The position numbers and the translations under genes were made by a program. From Aquimarina sp. MAR_2010_214 (GTDB taxonomy: Bacteria > Bacteroidota > Bacteroidia > Flavobacteriales > Flavobacteriaceae), in NCBI RefSeq assembly GCF_002846555.1, contig NZ_PJMS01000001.1, positions 3,844,001 to 3,908,000 on the forward strand: a stretch of DNA of 64,000 nucleotides, given 5' to 3'. Position 1 is the stretch's first letter; each line of letters starts with the position of its first letter. The notes under the pieces were generated by a model. The model did no database searches, had not been told where the DNA came from, and saw only the letters and a list, made by a program, of their open reading frames with translations. Below, one piece after another: positions 55,895-64,000 of this stretch.

Positions 55895-57034
55895 TTAATT
55901 TTTTAGTCTTTGCAGCCACCTTTTAGCAAGTGAAAAATCCGGATCAATTGTCAGTGCTTTTTCGAGCATGACCCTAGCATTTTCTAGCTGACCTTGAGCT
56001 TTGCGTACAAGACCCATTCCGAGATAAGATTCCTTCCCTTCAGGATACACTTCTAAGGAATATTGAAAGATTTCTTCTGCGGCAATTAAATCCTTACTTA
56101 GTATCGTGTGAAAACCAAGGTTAAATATGACCGATATAGGTGTCTTGATTTCATACCCGTATCGTTTTGATAACCTATCGAAATGTTGTGTTACTTTATC
56201 CAACGATTCCAGATTTTCACTGGGATTGAAGGGATTGAAGTCAGGGTATAGCGCGAGAAGAAACAGTGTAAAATCCATCGCTGGTACATGACCCTGGTTC
56301 ACCAATTCATCCACTTTATAAGTAAAACTGTCTGGTTTATGATCCTCTACAACACGAGTGAATTCAGAAACGTGATTTGTTAATCCCTCATCATCGCTGT
56401 AAATGATGTGTAGCGATCTGTTTTTCGAAAGCGTTTTTAACGGACCAGTTTTTATTTTTTGTTGAAGCACTTTTGGTATGTGCATAATTGATGGGCTGCT
56501 TGCGAAGTAACTATTAAATAAAAGGGGCTTGTTGAGCAACATGTAAACAGTGAAAAAACCACTATTAGAAGCACCATAAAGTATGTTGAATGGAGCAGTC
56601 CGGTAGTTATTATCAACGTGCGGTATCAGCTCTGTCTCAAAAAAGTTAATATGATTATCCGGAATTGTTGTGTCTTGATTTTTCCTTGTTGGCAACAAAA
56701 TACTATTTCCTTCGGGTAAATCTATTCCAATAAGTATCATCTCAGGAATTTGTCCTTCGCCCATGTAGTCTAGTGTAGAAGCTAACATGGCGAACCGAGC
56801 TCGGTAATCTGAGCCCAACATATACAGCACGGGATAGCTTTTCTTGGAGCTATCGTAGTTCTCAGGTAAATGGATTGATAGTGGAATGGTTTTGTTTAAC
56901 TCTTTTGACTGAAGTAAAGATATTTCGCCTAAGGTAACTACTGGTTTATCAGGATCGTTTTCTGCCTTTTCTTGAGCAAAGACAGTATTTAACGCTATAG
57001 TACATACTAATATTAATAATTTAGTAATTTTCAT
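55895..57034 (-). CDS. Esterase of enterochelin-esterase type with TPR
   Basis: 379 residues, signal peptide (LLILVCTIALNTVFAQ). Esterase D-like fold: IPLSIHLPENYDSSKKSYPV, LYMLGSDYR, the nucleophile elbow GASNSGFFTVYML, and a His in NQGHVPAMDF. The C-terminal 120 residues are TPR (AAEEIFQYSLEVYPEGKESY, ARVMLEKALTIDPDFSLAKR). It belongs with the two serine hydrolases on this strand. Confidence 0.85.
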   Translation of the reverse strand: MKITKLLILVCTIALNTVFAQEKAENDPDKPVVTLGEISLLQSKELNKTIPLSIHLPENYDSSKKSYPVLYMLGSDYRARFAMLASTLDYMGEGQIPEMILIGIDLPEGNSILLPTRKNQDTTIPDNHINFFETELIPHVDNNYRTAPFNILYGASNSGFFTVYMLLNKPLLFNSYFASSPSIMHIPKVLQQKIKTGPLKTLSKNRSLHIIYSDDEGLTNHVSEFTRVVEDHKPDSFTYKVDELVNQGHVPAMDFTLFLLALYPDFNPFNPSENLESLDKVTQHFDRLSKRYGYEIKTPISVIFNLGFHTILSKDLIAAEEIFQYSLEVYPEGKESYLGMGLVRKAQGQLENARVMLEKALTIDPDFSLAKRWLQRLKN

Positions 57035-57177
57035 ATTTGCTTTATTTTTATTACTTGCGATACTAAATTATCGTATAACTTATGTTTAACAACATAAACA
57101 TGATAAATGCAAAAGTTAAATGACAAAATCATTTCATCATTGATATATAGCTTTTGTAAGAAATTATAGCAACTGCT

Positions 57178-57202
57178 GGGTATAGATAGTATCTTTATAC
57201 CC
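57178..57202 (+). promoter_or_regulatory. Palindrome before LytS/LytTR operon
   Basis: GGGTATA-N11-TATACCC, 17 bases before the kinase start; a further pair TTATGTT-TAAC-AACATAA lies at 57080-57097 and AATGA-CAAAA-TCATT near 57119. The gap also serves the divergent esterase gene. Confidence 0.4.
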
Positions 57203-57219
57203 ATTTAAGAAAAACATAT

Positions 57220-58230
57220 ATGTTTAATAGGTCCATAAAAAACACCATACTAATTAATACGGGAGCTTTCTTGCTAGTTTTTATGCTTGAAACATTGAGT
57301 AATTTGTTTTTTAAAGATAATTTTGAGACTAATTATTTATTTTACGCACATGGACTTAATTATACTTTTATGATTATGGGTTTCATTTGGGTAAATCATT
57401 TTATTCTTATTCCTTTTTTCCTAGATAAGAAACGATACTTTATATATGGGATACTACTCATAGGGAGTTTACTTATTTTTTCCTACTTAAGAACAAATAG
57501 TTGGTCTGGCACTTCTAAAATATTCTTCTTTCTTCTTTATACAACAGGAGCTGGTATGGCTGTTTTTTTCTTAAGAAGAAACACGATCATCCAAAAAGAA
57601 AATGAGGAGAAAGAAAAATTGCAAAAAGAAATGGAGCTTACCTATTTAAAAGAGCAGGTAAATCCTCATTTTTTGTTTAATTCATTAAATAGTATTTATT
57701 CACTAGCTAGACAGCAATCGCCAGAAACTCCTGATGTTGTAATGCAGCTTTCAGAATTAATGAGGTATCAATTAGAAAGTTCTAAAAAAAACACCGTTTT
57801 ATTAAAAGAAGAGTTGGAGTTTATAGAAAATTATTTGTTACTTGAAGAAAAAAGACTAAGTAAACGTTGTACTATTGAATTCTTAATTAGCGGAAATTTA
57901 TTAGAGTTAAGGATTGCTCCAATGCTACTCATCCCATTTGTTGAAAATGCTGTTAAACATGGTGCTCAAAGTACGAATGAACAGAGTACAATTGATATTT
58001 CTGCCTCTATAAAAAACACTACCCTTCATTTTTGTGTAGTTAATTCAAAGCCTCGTATGGTTACTGCATCGAAAAGAGAAGGAATGGGTCTTGAAAATGT
58101 GAGAAGACGTTTAAATCTATTATATCCTAATTCTCACGTATTAGAAATTAATGATATGGAAAAACTATATCGTGTAAATTTATCTATTGATTTAGCAGTT
58201 TCAATACTAAAAAGAACAATTAATGATTAA
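57220..58230 (+). CDS. LytS/YehU-type sensor histidine kinase
   Basis: 336 residues: four membrane helices (about residues 10-120), a coiled coil (KENEEKEKLQKEMELTYLKE) and a His_kinase domain with phosphoacceptor in QVNPHFLFNSLNSIYSLA, then MLLIPFVENAVKHGA and GMGLENVRRRLNLLYP. It phosphorylates the LytTR regulator whose gene overlaps it by 8 bases. Confidence 0.92.
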   Translation: MFNRSIKNTILINTGAFLLVFMLETLSNLFFKDNFETNYLFYAHGLNYTFMIMGFIWVNHFILIPFFLDKKRYFIYGILLIGSLLIFSYLRTNSWSGTSKIFFFLLYTTGAGMAVFFLRRNTIIQKENEEKEKLQKEMELTYLKEQVNPHFLFNSLNSIYSLARQQSPETPDVVMQLSELMRYQLESSKKNTVLLKEELEFIENYLLLEEKRLSKRCTIEFLISGNLLELRIAPMLLIPFVENAVKHGAQSTNEQSTIDISASIKNTTLHFCVVNSKPRMVTASKREGMGLENVRRRLNLLYPNSHVLEINDMEKLYRVNLSIDLAVSILKRTIND

Positions 58231-58918
58231 AATTGGTATCGTAGATGATGAAATACTAGCACGTAAAGTGTTAGAAGATTATTGTTCTAAAATTGACAAC
58301 TTTGAATTAGTATTAAGTACAGGGAATCCACTTGAATTTGTCAATTTCACTCAGCAAAATGAAGTTGATCTCATCTTTCTAGATATAGAAATGCCAGAAC
58401 TTAATGGAATGGAAATTTTGCGTTCTATGATAAACCCACCTAAAGTTATTTTAACTACTGCTTATTCTGAGTATGCATTAGAAAGTTATAATTATGGTGT
58501 TGTAGATTATTTATTGAAACCTGTAAAAATTGAACGTTTTTTGAAAGCAATAAACAAAGTTTCAGCTTCAAAAATAATAGAACCTAAAAAAAATAGTGGA
58601 AATGAAGAACTTCAAATAAAACATGATGGAATGCCTGTTAATATTTCATTTAAATCAATCCTGTACATTCAGAGTTTTGGAAATTATTTGAAAATCTTTA
58701 CCGATTCAAGAATGTACCTGATCTCCGAAACACTTACTAATATGACTACATTATTATCTAAGAATTTCCAACGCACACATAAATCATATATTTCTAATTT
58801 GGATAGAGTTACAAAGGCAACCAAAACATATTTATTAATTGAAAATAATAAAGTCCCTGTGAGTGCTATGTATAAGGTTATTGTTTTTGAAAAATTGGAA
58901 GTTTTAGCAAAATTATAA
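58223..58918 (+). CDS. LytTR response regulator
   Basis: 231 residues. Receiver: GIVDDEILARKVLEDYC, phosphorylated Asp in LIFLDIEMPELNGME, TAYSEYALESYNYG, VDYLLKPVKIERF. LytTR DNA-binding domain: ILYIQSFGNYLKIFTDSRMY and FQRTHKSYISNLDRVTK. The natural target is the neighbouring hydrolase and ABC genes, but no site was verified. Confidence 0.92.
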   Translation: MIKIGIVDDEILARKVLEDYCSKIDNFELVLSTGNPLEFVNFTQQNEVDLIFLDIEMPELNGMEILRSMINPPKVILTTAYSEYALESYNYGVVDYLLKPVKIERFLKAINKVSASKIIEPKKNSGNEELQIKHDGMPVNISFKSILYIQSFGNYLKIFTDSRMYLISETLTNMTTLLSKNFQRTHKSYISNLDRVTKATKTYLLIENNKVPVSAMYKVIVFEKLEVLAKL

Positions 58919-58935
58919 AGTAGTTAATTTCTATT

Positions 58936-58975
58936 TCACATATTCCACTTCTCTCCTGCTCATTCAACTTATCAT
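58936..58975. repeat. Dispersed intergenic repeat, fragment h
   Basis: TTTCACATATTCCACTTCTC and TCCTGCTCATTC look like the left edge of the family. Confidence 0.35.
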
Positions 58976-58988
58976 TAATAGTTATCTT

Positions 58989-59552
58989 CTATCCTGGGAG
59001 AAATATTCTCTTTAGATTCTTACCATGCAATGCAATTAATTTTTTTTCTAAATTAGTTAGTATTTCAGGACAGCCTTTTTCAAAATCCTTACAAGATATT
59101 TTCTTTTCTATAGTATTGATTTTGATTACCACTTCAAGCATACTACCACAGGAAGTCATATTATCGTAGTAAGTATCCAATTGCAATATATCATTTTCTA
59201 CAATTTCCTTAATCAAAGACTTAACAATACTATCACTTAAAATCACTTTAGATTTTTTTTGATATTCTGGATACCCTTCAAAATCATTTTCTTTAGAAGG
59301 CAAATAGGTAAGTTTATTTCCAATTAACTGAAATGAATCCCAATGAAAGGCTCCTCTCGATAAGGTTAATTTGATATTTGAAATGTCATTGAAATCAAAA
59401 TTTTCAGAATTAGCCTCTTCTTTTTTTTGAGTATCTGTTATACTATGATTAAGAATTGTATTTGTTTTATTACCATAATCTACGCAAGAAACTAAGATGA
59501 TCTTTACCATTAGAAAATAGATAAATGGTATTATTCTTTTTTTTCTTATCAT
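58989..59552 (-). CDS. Hypothetical lipoprotein
   Basis: 187 residues; signal (IIPFIYFLMVKIILVSCVDY) with lipobox LVSC. Further Cys at SCGSM, SCKDF and GCPEI could form disulfides. The central strand region LTLSRGAFHWDSFQLIGNKL looks like a beta domain. No family known. Confidence 0.6.
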   Translation of the reverse strand: MIRKKRIIPFIYFLMVKIILVSCVDYGNKTNTILNHSITDTQKKEEANSENFDFNDISNIKLTLSRGAFHWDSFQLIGNKLTYLPSKENDFEGYPEYQKKSKVILSDSIVKSLIKEIVENDILQLDTYYDNMTSCGSMLEVVIKINTIEKKISCKDFEKGCPEILTNLEKKLIALHGKNLKRIFLPG

Positions 59553-59727
59553 TATTTTAGTTTTATAACCTACGAAAAGGTCGTTTTACTGTACTTATAG
59601 CTATTTCTATAGCAAAATTCGGAAGACAAGTCGTCGTGTAAGATAGCAAGGATATTTGATCCTGGAATACGCATTAGCCCGGTTAAAAATTTATTAGAGC
59701 TATTTTCTTCCAACTACAATTAATTTT

Positions 59728-60780
59728 GGCTAAGTTCTAAAAAGCATATTATTTACTACTATGTTTTTAAATTCCATCCAGGCAGTATTGGAAGCAAAGG
59801 CTATAGCTGCTACGGTTGCCATTTTACTGGTTGAATTTTTTATTTTTTCTAAGACTAAAAACCAATTCAGATAATTCTGAAGGTATTTTGTTGCCACTCC
59901 ATTGAAGGGCTCCATAAATTTCCTTAGACGCATATCCATATTATTCACATTTTGTACGTGATATATTTTGTCAACAGCTCTTTGACCCTTCGAAGCATTA
60001 AATTTTTTGTGTGCTACCTTCTTGTCTTTTGCAAATGCAGTATAGCTTCTGTGACTGTCGCTACAAAGGGTTTCTACTTTAGCCAACTTCCCTTGTAATA
60101 TAGTCTCCAAGTCACTTTTACTAATGCGACCTCTGGTAGCTACTTTGAAATCTTTGTTCCCTGATCGGTCACAACTGGCTATCACAGCTACTTTTTCATT
60201 ACTGAGACCAGCTTTACTTGCCTTTGCGCCACGTTTTCTAGCAGGACGATCCAAATTTCGATTCCCTTTTTCAGAGTAAGCAAAGAAAAGATCATCACTC
60301 TCTAGGATTCCTTGGAATTCATCCACACTTACGCTCCCAAAGGAGACAAGTAATTTGTGCCTCCAATCAAAAGAAGTCTGAATAGAAATCCCTGTTTCTT
60401 TGGCACTCTTGCGAATACTATATCCAGAGAGTAAACAGAATAAATAACGATTAACTTTGTCTTTCTTCTTGAGGTTGTACCAGAACTTACCGGTAGTTTC
60501 ACTAAAGTTTTTATGACAAGTATTACAAACATAGCGCTGTACTCCTTTGAGCTTACCATTAGCCTTAATTTTATTGCACTTACAATGAGGACAGCTTATG
60601 GCTTTACTCTGATTGCTATCAATCAGGGCTGAACCCTCAGTAGAGATCTCCAATAATGTGGAAACAATTTCTGATTGAACCAAAGCCGATGAACTAATGA
60701 AAAAATCTCTAAAATCTTCTGGTATCATTTCTCCGTTTTTATAAAGTAAAGATAAAACATATTCTAATTAGAACTTAGCC
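59728..60780 (-). mobile_element. IS1595-type insertion sequence, copy 2 (1053 bp)
   Basis: Same ends (GGCTAAGTTCTAA / TTAGAACTTAGCC) and length as copy 1. Target duplication TTAATTTT (59720-59727 and 60781-60788). Insertion is exactly at the stop codon of the next gene, which survives because the duplicated bases rebuild it. Confidence 0.93.
59730..60728 (-). CDS. IS1595 family transposase, copy 2
   Basis: 332 residues, identical to the protein at 16586-17584: zinc ribbon (CPHCKCNKIKANG), HTH and DDE domain with SDSHRSY. Identity of two copies 43 kb apart indicates recent activity. Confidence 0.92.
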   Translation of the reverse strand: MIPEDFRDFFISSSALVQSEIVSTLLEISTEGSALIDSNQSKAISCPHCKCNKIKANGKLKGVQRYVCNTCHKNFSETTGKFWYNLKKKDKVNRYLFCLLSGYSIRKSAKETGISIQTSFDWRHKLLVSFGSVSVDEFQGILESDDLFFAYSEKGNRNLDRPARKRGAKASKAGLSNEKVAVIASCDRSGNKDFKVATRGRISKSDLETILQGKLAKVETLCSDSHRSYTAFAKDKKVAHKKFNASKGQRAVDKIYHVQNVNNMDMRLRKFMEPFNGVATKYLQNYLNWFLVLEKIKNSTSKMATVAAIAFASNTAWMEFKNIVVNNMLFRT

Positions 60781-61538
60781 TTAATTTTTAATCCAACTAA
60801 TAATACTCCTATCTTTTTCCTTGTATATCACTAAAAGCCAATCTTTTTGTTTTTTAATTACCGTAACTGCTTTATTTTCTATTGTTCTTACTTGATTACC
60901 GTTTTTCAAATCTCCGGTACAAGGATCTTTTTTCTCTTGATTATTCAAAACGGGTTGTGTTCGTAATATCCCTGATATTTTTTTCTGTTCAAATATTGCA
61001 TCCATACTTGTAATTGCCGTTTTATAATGATGAGATATTAGGCTTTCAGTAATAGTATTATCACTATGAATACTAAGTTCCATTAGTACAGAATTGGTAT
61101 CACAACCGATAGCACTTTTTAGTACATAAATAGTAGTTTCTTCTCCCTGTTTTACTTCCATTAACTTCCCTGGACTACTCCATGTTTCAATAAAAGTATT
61201 GTCTTCATTTACGAATAACATTGTAGTTTGATAATGCTGTGTATCTTGATAAATAATGTCTTTGTTTCCATCATTATTAAAATCTATAAAATGGATGTTC
61301 TTAGTATTAATAATAAACATATTTGAATGCCCATTTGCTAAATCAAATTGCGGAGTTACAATTTTTGAAAACCCAGTACTATCTATTGGAAACTCAAACT
61401 CTGGAGGCTTTTGCAATAACTTCAAACTTTCTGTTAGAGCATCGTTATTCTGAGCACACCCTATTAAGATGTTACACATACACATTATTACAAGAAGAAA
61501 AAAAATATCATAGTTCTTGTTGAGTAATGTCTTTTCAT
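60781..61538 (-). CDS. Hypothetical lipoprotein with T-tract frameshift
   Basis: The long frame runs from 61602, but the likely start is ATG 61538, overlapping the stop of the upstream gene (ATGA). That start is out of frame with the body: a T8 run at 61498-61505 stops it early, while T9 would give MKRHYSTRTMIFFFLLVIMC and lipobox LIGC. The body (DNTFIETWSSPGKLM, FIDFNNDGNKDIIYQD) resembles FG-GAP/VCBS-type exported proteins. Either slippage, a sequencing artefact or use of another start explains this. An IS sits directly at its stop. Confidence 0.55.
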
Positions 61539-61966
61539 TTGATGTCAATTTTCTTAAATTCAAATTTATCAGTTTTTTTATCCCCTCTTTTTGTATACCC
61601 AATAACTTTTTTGTTTTCTACTTTAATTACTAGGTTTTTTAAAAAATCATATGCGATTTCTTTTGGGTTATTATATATTTTAATTTCATGATTTTGAATT
61701 AATTCCCACTTATAATCTAACGTATAATTTATGTTTTCTACACCACAACTAGAAACTTCTTTTTCTAATATCGAAACATTATTTTTACTAAAATTTAGAA
61801 TTAAAAAAATCTCTAAACCTGCACAAGGGTTATCATCAGGAGTTTCTTCACATACAGATCCAATCATAGAAATAAATGTTTGATTGATTAGTATATCATT
61901 ATTACTTTGAGCATTTAATCCTAAAAATAAATTTATAAACAGCAGAAATAGTATTTGTTTTTTCAT
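61535..61966 (-). CDS. Exported hypothetical protein
   Basis: 143 residues, signal peptide (ILFLLFINLFLGLNAQ), then ISMIGSVCEETPDDNPCAGL and KEVSSCGVENINYTLDYKWE with three Cys. Looks like a small lipocalin-type beta protein. Its stop overlaps the start of the next gene. Confidence 0.6.
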   Translation of the reverse strand: MKKQILFLLFINLFLGLNAQSNNDILINQTFISMIGSVCEETPDDNPCAGLEIFLILNFSKNNVSILEKEVSSCGVENINYTLDYKWELIQNHEIKIYNNPKEIAYDFLKNLVIKVENKKVIGYTKRGDKKTDKFEFKKIDIK

Positions 61967-62027
61967 GTTAGATAAATTATAGTGCTAGTTAATTGCATTC
62001 AGGCAGTATTCTCTTTATTTTCATAAC

Positions 62028-62762
62028 TTATTGCAAAGTCTTTTCTATATATTCTTCACCATTATATTTTAATACTGTTTTCATGGTTGTAACCTTTTCC
62101 ATAGAGTCGCAATCGTTATTTTTATCTATATAATTTTTGGTTTTAGTAATTTTATTTTTTGCTAAAATATTGTAATAACTGTTTGTTTTACTAGCCGTTA
62201 TAATGAGTGTTTTTTTGTGATCAATGAATTCGCCAATACAATCCGTATCCCATTCACCACCATAATCCATTACATCATAGTTTTTTAAAATCCTTTTCAG
62301 AGTATTCTTTGACTTTATGAATAAGGAAATTGTTGTATTACTATATGGGTTAGCTTTAGACATCCCGTAATAATGAACTCTTATTCCAAATGCTCGATTC
62401 TTTTCTGAAATTTTATACGGAGCAGTGTCTATTGTTATTTTCGTCAATACTACTGCATCAGAAACCCAATTATTTGTTGTAGAGCTCTCAAAGTATGTAT
62501 TAATTATTTTTCCTGTTTCATTATTTACTATTAATATATAACTGTTGAGTTCAAAATAGTGTTCTTCTTCATCTACAATTTCTGGAATTACGATAATTAT
62601 TTCTTTGGCATTATTTGGTAGTGCTTTAGAAATAATCAAATCATTTTTAATCTTTGACTTATCCAAATTAAGTTGATTTATAACACTATTAATTAGGGTT
62701 GAATCTTGAGAAAAGGAATTCAAACTAATTAAAAAAAACAATATTATTGTACAATGTTTCAT
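62028..62762 (-). CDS. Exported hypothetical protein
   Basis: 244 residues from ATG 62762 (MKHCTIILFFLISLNSFSQD); a Met 5 codons earlier is possible. Middle: KEIIIVIPEIVDEEEHYFEL, end: DCDSMEKVTTMKTVLKYNGE. No family recognised. Same strand as two other small exported proteins. Confidence 0.6.
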   Translation of the reverse strand: MKHCTIILFFLISLNSFSQDSTLINSVINQLNLDKSKIKNDLIISKALPNNAKEIIIVIPEIVDEEEHYFELNSYILIVNNETGKIINTYFESSTTNNWVSDAVVLTKITIDTAPYKISEKNRAFGIRVHYYGMSKANPYSNTTISLFIKSKNTLKRILKNYDVMDYGGEWDTDCIGEFIDHKKTLIITASKTNSYYNILAKNKITKTKNYIDKNNDCDSMEKVTTMKTVLKYNGEEYIEKTLQ

Positions 62763-62777
62763 TCTATATTTTTTCAA

Positions 62778-63139
62778 TTTATTGTAGCTGATACCTATTT
62801 TAGGTATACATTATAGTTTTAATACGAATGTATAACCTTTGATATTTAATAGTGTCACCTCCTTCTTCGTTACCTTTTTTAGCTTCTCTATCTATTAGAT
62901 TATTTCGCTTTGTCTAAAGCTACTTCTTTTTTTAGACTCTCTTACTACTTACATTGTTTAATGAAGTTATCTTATCAACTCGTCTTGCTCCAAACTTTTT
63001 TTAATAATGAGGCACTGTTTCATTATTGTATTATACAAAATGGCTTTTAAGCTTGGTAACAACCATATTATTTAAAAAAGCGAGAATAAATAGTTAATTA
63101 TTCTCGCATTAGTTTTGTAAATAAAACAAAAAATATTCT
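62778..63139. other. Gap before the M1 peptidase gene end
   Basis: 360 bases with TC-rich tracts on the plus strand and one terminator (63074-63107). No gene seen. Confidence 0.4.
63074..63107 (-). terminator. Intrinsic terminator of the M1 gene
   Basis: GCGAGAATAA / TTATTCTCGC, 10 bp stem and 8-base loop, followed on the minus strand by TTTTTT. Confidence 0.85.
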
Positions 63140-64000
63140 TTAATACTCGAAAATATTATCTACAATATTCTCATCAGATCTTGTCCCATAGGGATCTATC
63201 GCAATATATACTGGTTTTTCTTTCACAATAATTTTAATTTCTGATATTTCATCATCAATTGTTGAAGACTGATAATGTAAAATTTGGTTATTTTCTCTAA
63301 CAGAAGATGGATGTGTATTAAAGACTCCTATTTTGATCGGTTCATTTATAGAAATCTGTTTAATTTCTCCAGTATCTAAAGTTTCAAATCGTTTGGCATT
63401 TACTTTTACAGTAACTTCATAAGTACCATTTGCTAATTCTTGATACGAACTATCGTCAATAACCAAGTCGTAAGTGATTACTTTTTTAAACCAATCATTT
63501 ATTAACTTATGCTGTTTTATTGGCGCTACTGCATAAATTTCTTTTAAAAAATCAATAGATGTTACTTTTAATTTATTGCTATTTCTATGTTTATCTGTTA
63601 GCGTTTTTAAAACAAGATTTACATTTTTCTCTCCAATTAAATCTCTTAATGCCAACATTACTGTTAATGCTTTTCCATAAGAAATATAACTTTGACCCAA
63701 TACTTTATACACTGGAGGCTCAATATCTCTCGCATAAGATCTTCCTAAAAAATACCTACTTCTAGCATTTTCACTCAATTCATATATGGCTCTTTTTCCA
63801 TACATTTTTTCCATAACAACGGCTTCGGTATATTTTGCAAATCCTTCTATAAATAAAGAACCTCCTGCAACTGGTTTTGCAGATAATGTGTGTCCCCACC
63901 ACTGATGACCAACTTCATGAATAGTTCTTTTGGCAACCAAATTGAAGGTATTTGGGTTATTGACATTTGACAAATACAATCTGTCTTCAACCATACTTAT
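63140..64000 (-). CDS. M1-family metallopeptidase, 3' part
   Basis: The frame is open to the window edge (two more codons before the first Met at 63994), so only the C-terminal 286 residues are seen. The zinc motif is HEVGHQWWG with the third ligand Glu in FIEGFAKYTEAVVM. The GHQWWG form and the following YISYGKALTVMLALRDLIG segment fit the M1 domain that is fused to an ABC-2 permease in large Bacteroidetes proteins. The preceding exopeptidase motif is outside. Confidence 0.88.
   Translation of the reverse strand: MSMVEDRLYLSNVNNPNTFNLVAKRTIHEVGHQWWGHTLSAKPVAGGSLFIEGFAKYTEAVVMEKMYGKRAIYELSENARSRYFLGRSYARDIEPPVYKVLGQSYISYGKALTVMLALRDLIGEKNVNLVLKTLTDKHRNSNKLKVTSIDFLKEIYAVAPIKQHKLINDWFKKVITYDLVIDDSSYQELANGTYEVTVKVNAKRFETLDTGEIKQISINEPIKIGVFNTHPSSVRENNQILHYQSSTIDDEISEIKIIVKEKPVYIAIDPYGTRSDENIVDNIFEY

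Overview
The window is AT-rich, uses the TAnnTTTG type of -7 promoter box, has few strong Shine-Dalgarno sequences, and carries families typical of Bacteroidetes (DUF4251, YceI, LytS/LytTR, FtsX-like permeases, WYL regulators, RtcB-associated slipin). It is most likely chromosomal DNA of a marine member of the Flavobacteriaceae; genus is not determined.

Layout. 1-6.4 kb: ordinary genes (end of an M16 peptidase, YceI, a Bcr/CflA transporter, two envelope proteins). 6.4-18 kb: an accessory strip in which small modules (GIY-YIG protein, DHFR-like/TetR/UvrA-like operon, ParDE, XRE plus PD-(D/E)XK protein, GNAT, HxlR) are separated by dispersed intergenic repeats, gene fragments and one IS1595-type element. 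18-33 kb: an RNA-repair island: an HTH protein, a slipin, a long minus-strand tRNA array (interrupted by an IS481-type element), two secreted-protein genes, a very basic small protein, RtcB RNA ligase, a 236-residue protein preceded by a split tRNA, and a divergent WYL regulator. 33-37 kb: a second copy of the repeat module, then a TetR/DoxX/nitroreductase/alcohol dehydrogenase operon. 37-48.5 kb: a serine hydrolase and a long minus-strand metal (probably zinc) homeostasis cluster (MerC, FolE, NTF2-like, PhoX, MogA, two COG0523 GTPases, a His-rich FtsX-type ABC exporter) facing a broken Fur/Zur gene. 48.5-59 kb: LamG protein, ABC-2 exporter, three secreted hydrolases and a LytS/LytTR pair. 59-64 kb: small exported proteins, a second identical IS1595-type copy and the end of an M1 peptidase gene.

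The outstanding feature is the tRNA array. Four tRNA genes (Pro, Gln, Phe, Ser-GCU) are interrupted at the same place in the T loop (between nucleotides 59 and 60) by 44-52 nt segments sharing a 5' hairpin (AATGC-N3-GCATT) and a 3' end rich in ATGA..AA. Removing each segment restores a 5 bp T stem and an acceptor stem that is perfectly paired in three and has one mismatch in Ser-GCU. tRNA-Ser(UGA) has a 50 nt insertion in the anticodon loop near the 37/38 site. A tRNA-Met(CAU) gene is circularly permuted: its T arm and 3' acceptor precede its 5' part, and joining them at a shared GGAT gives a complete 73 nt cloverleaf. A further tRNA upstream of the 236-residue gene is split by about 120 nt. 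These sit beside RtcB, the ligase that joins tRNA exons in archaea and animals. Three promoters in the island (before the permuted tRNAs, before RtcB, before the split tRNA) share one architecture, TACGCA-N7-TGCGTA-N13-TTTG. I infer a coordinated bacterial tRNA splicing or repair system, with the WYL protein as candidate regulator; the exon-cutting nuclease is not identified.
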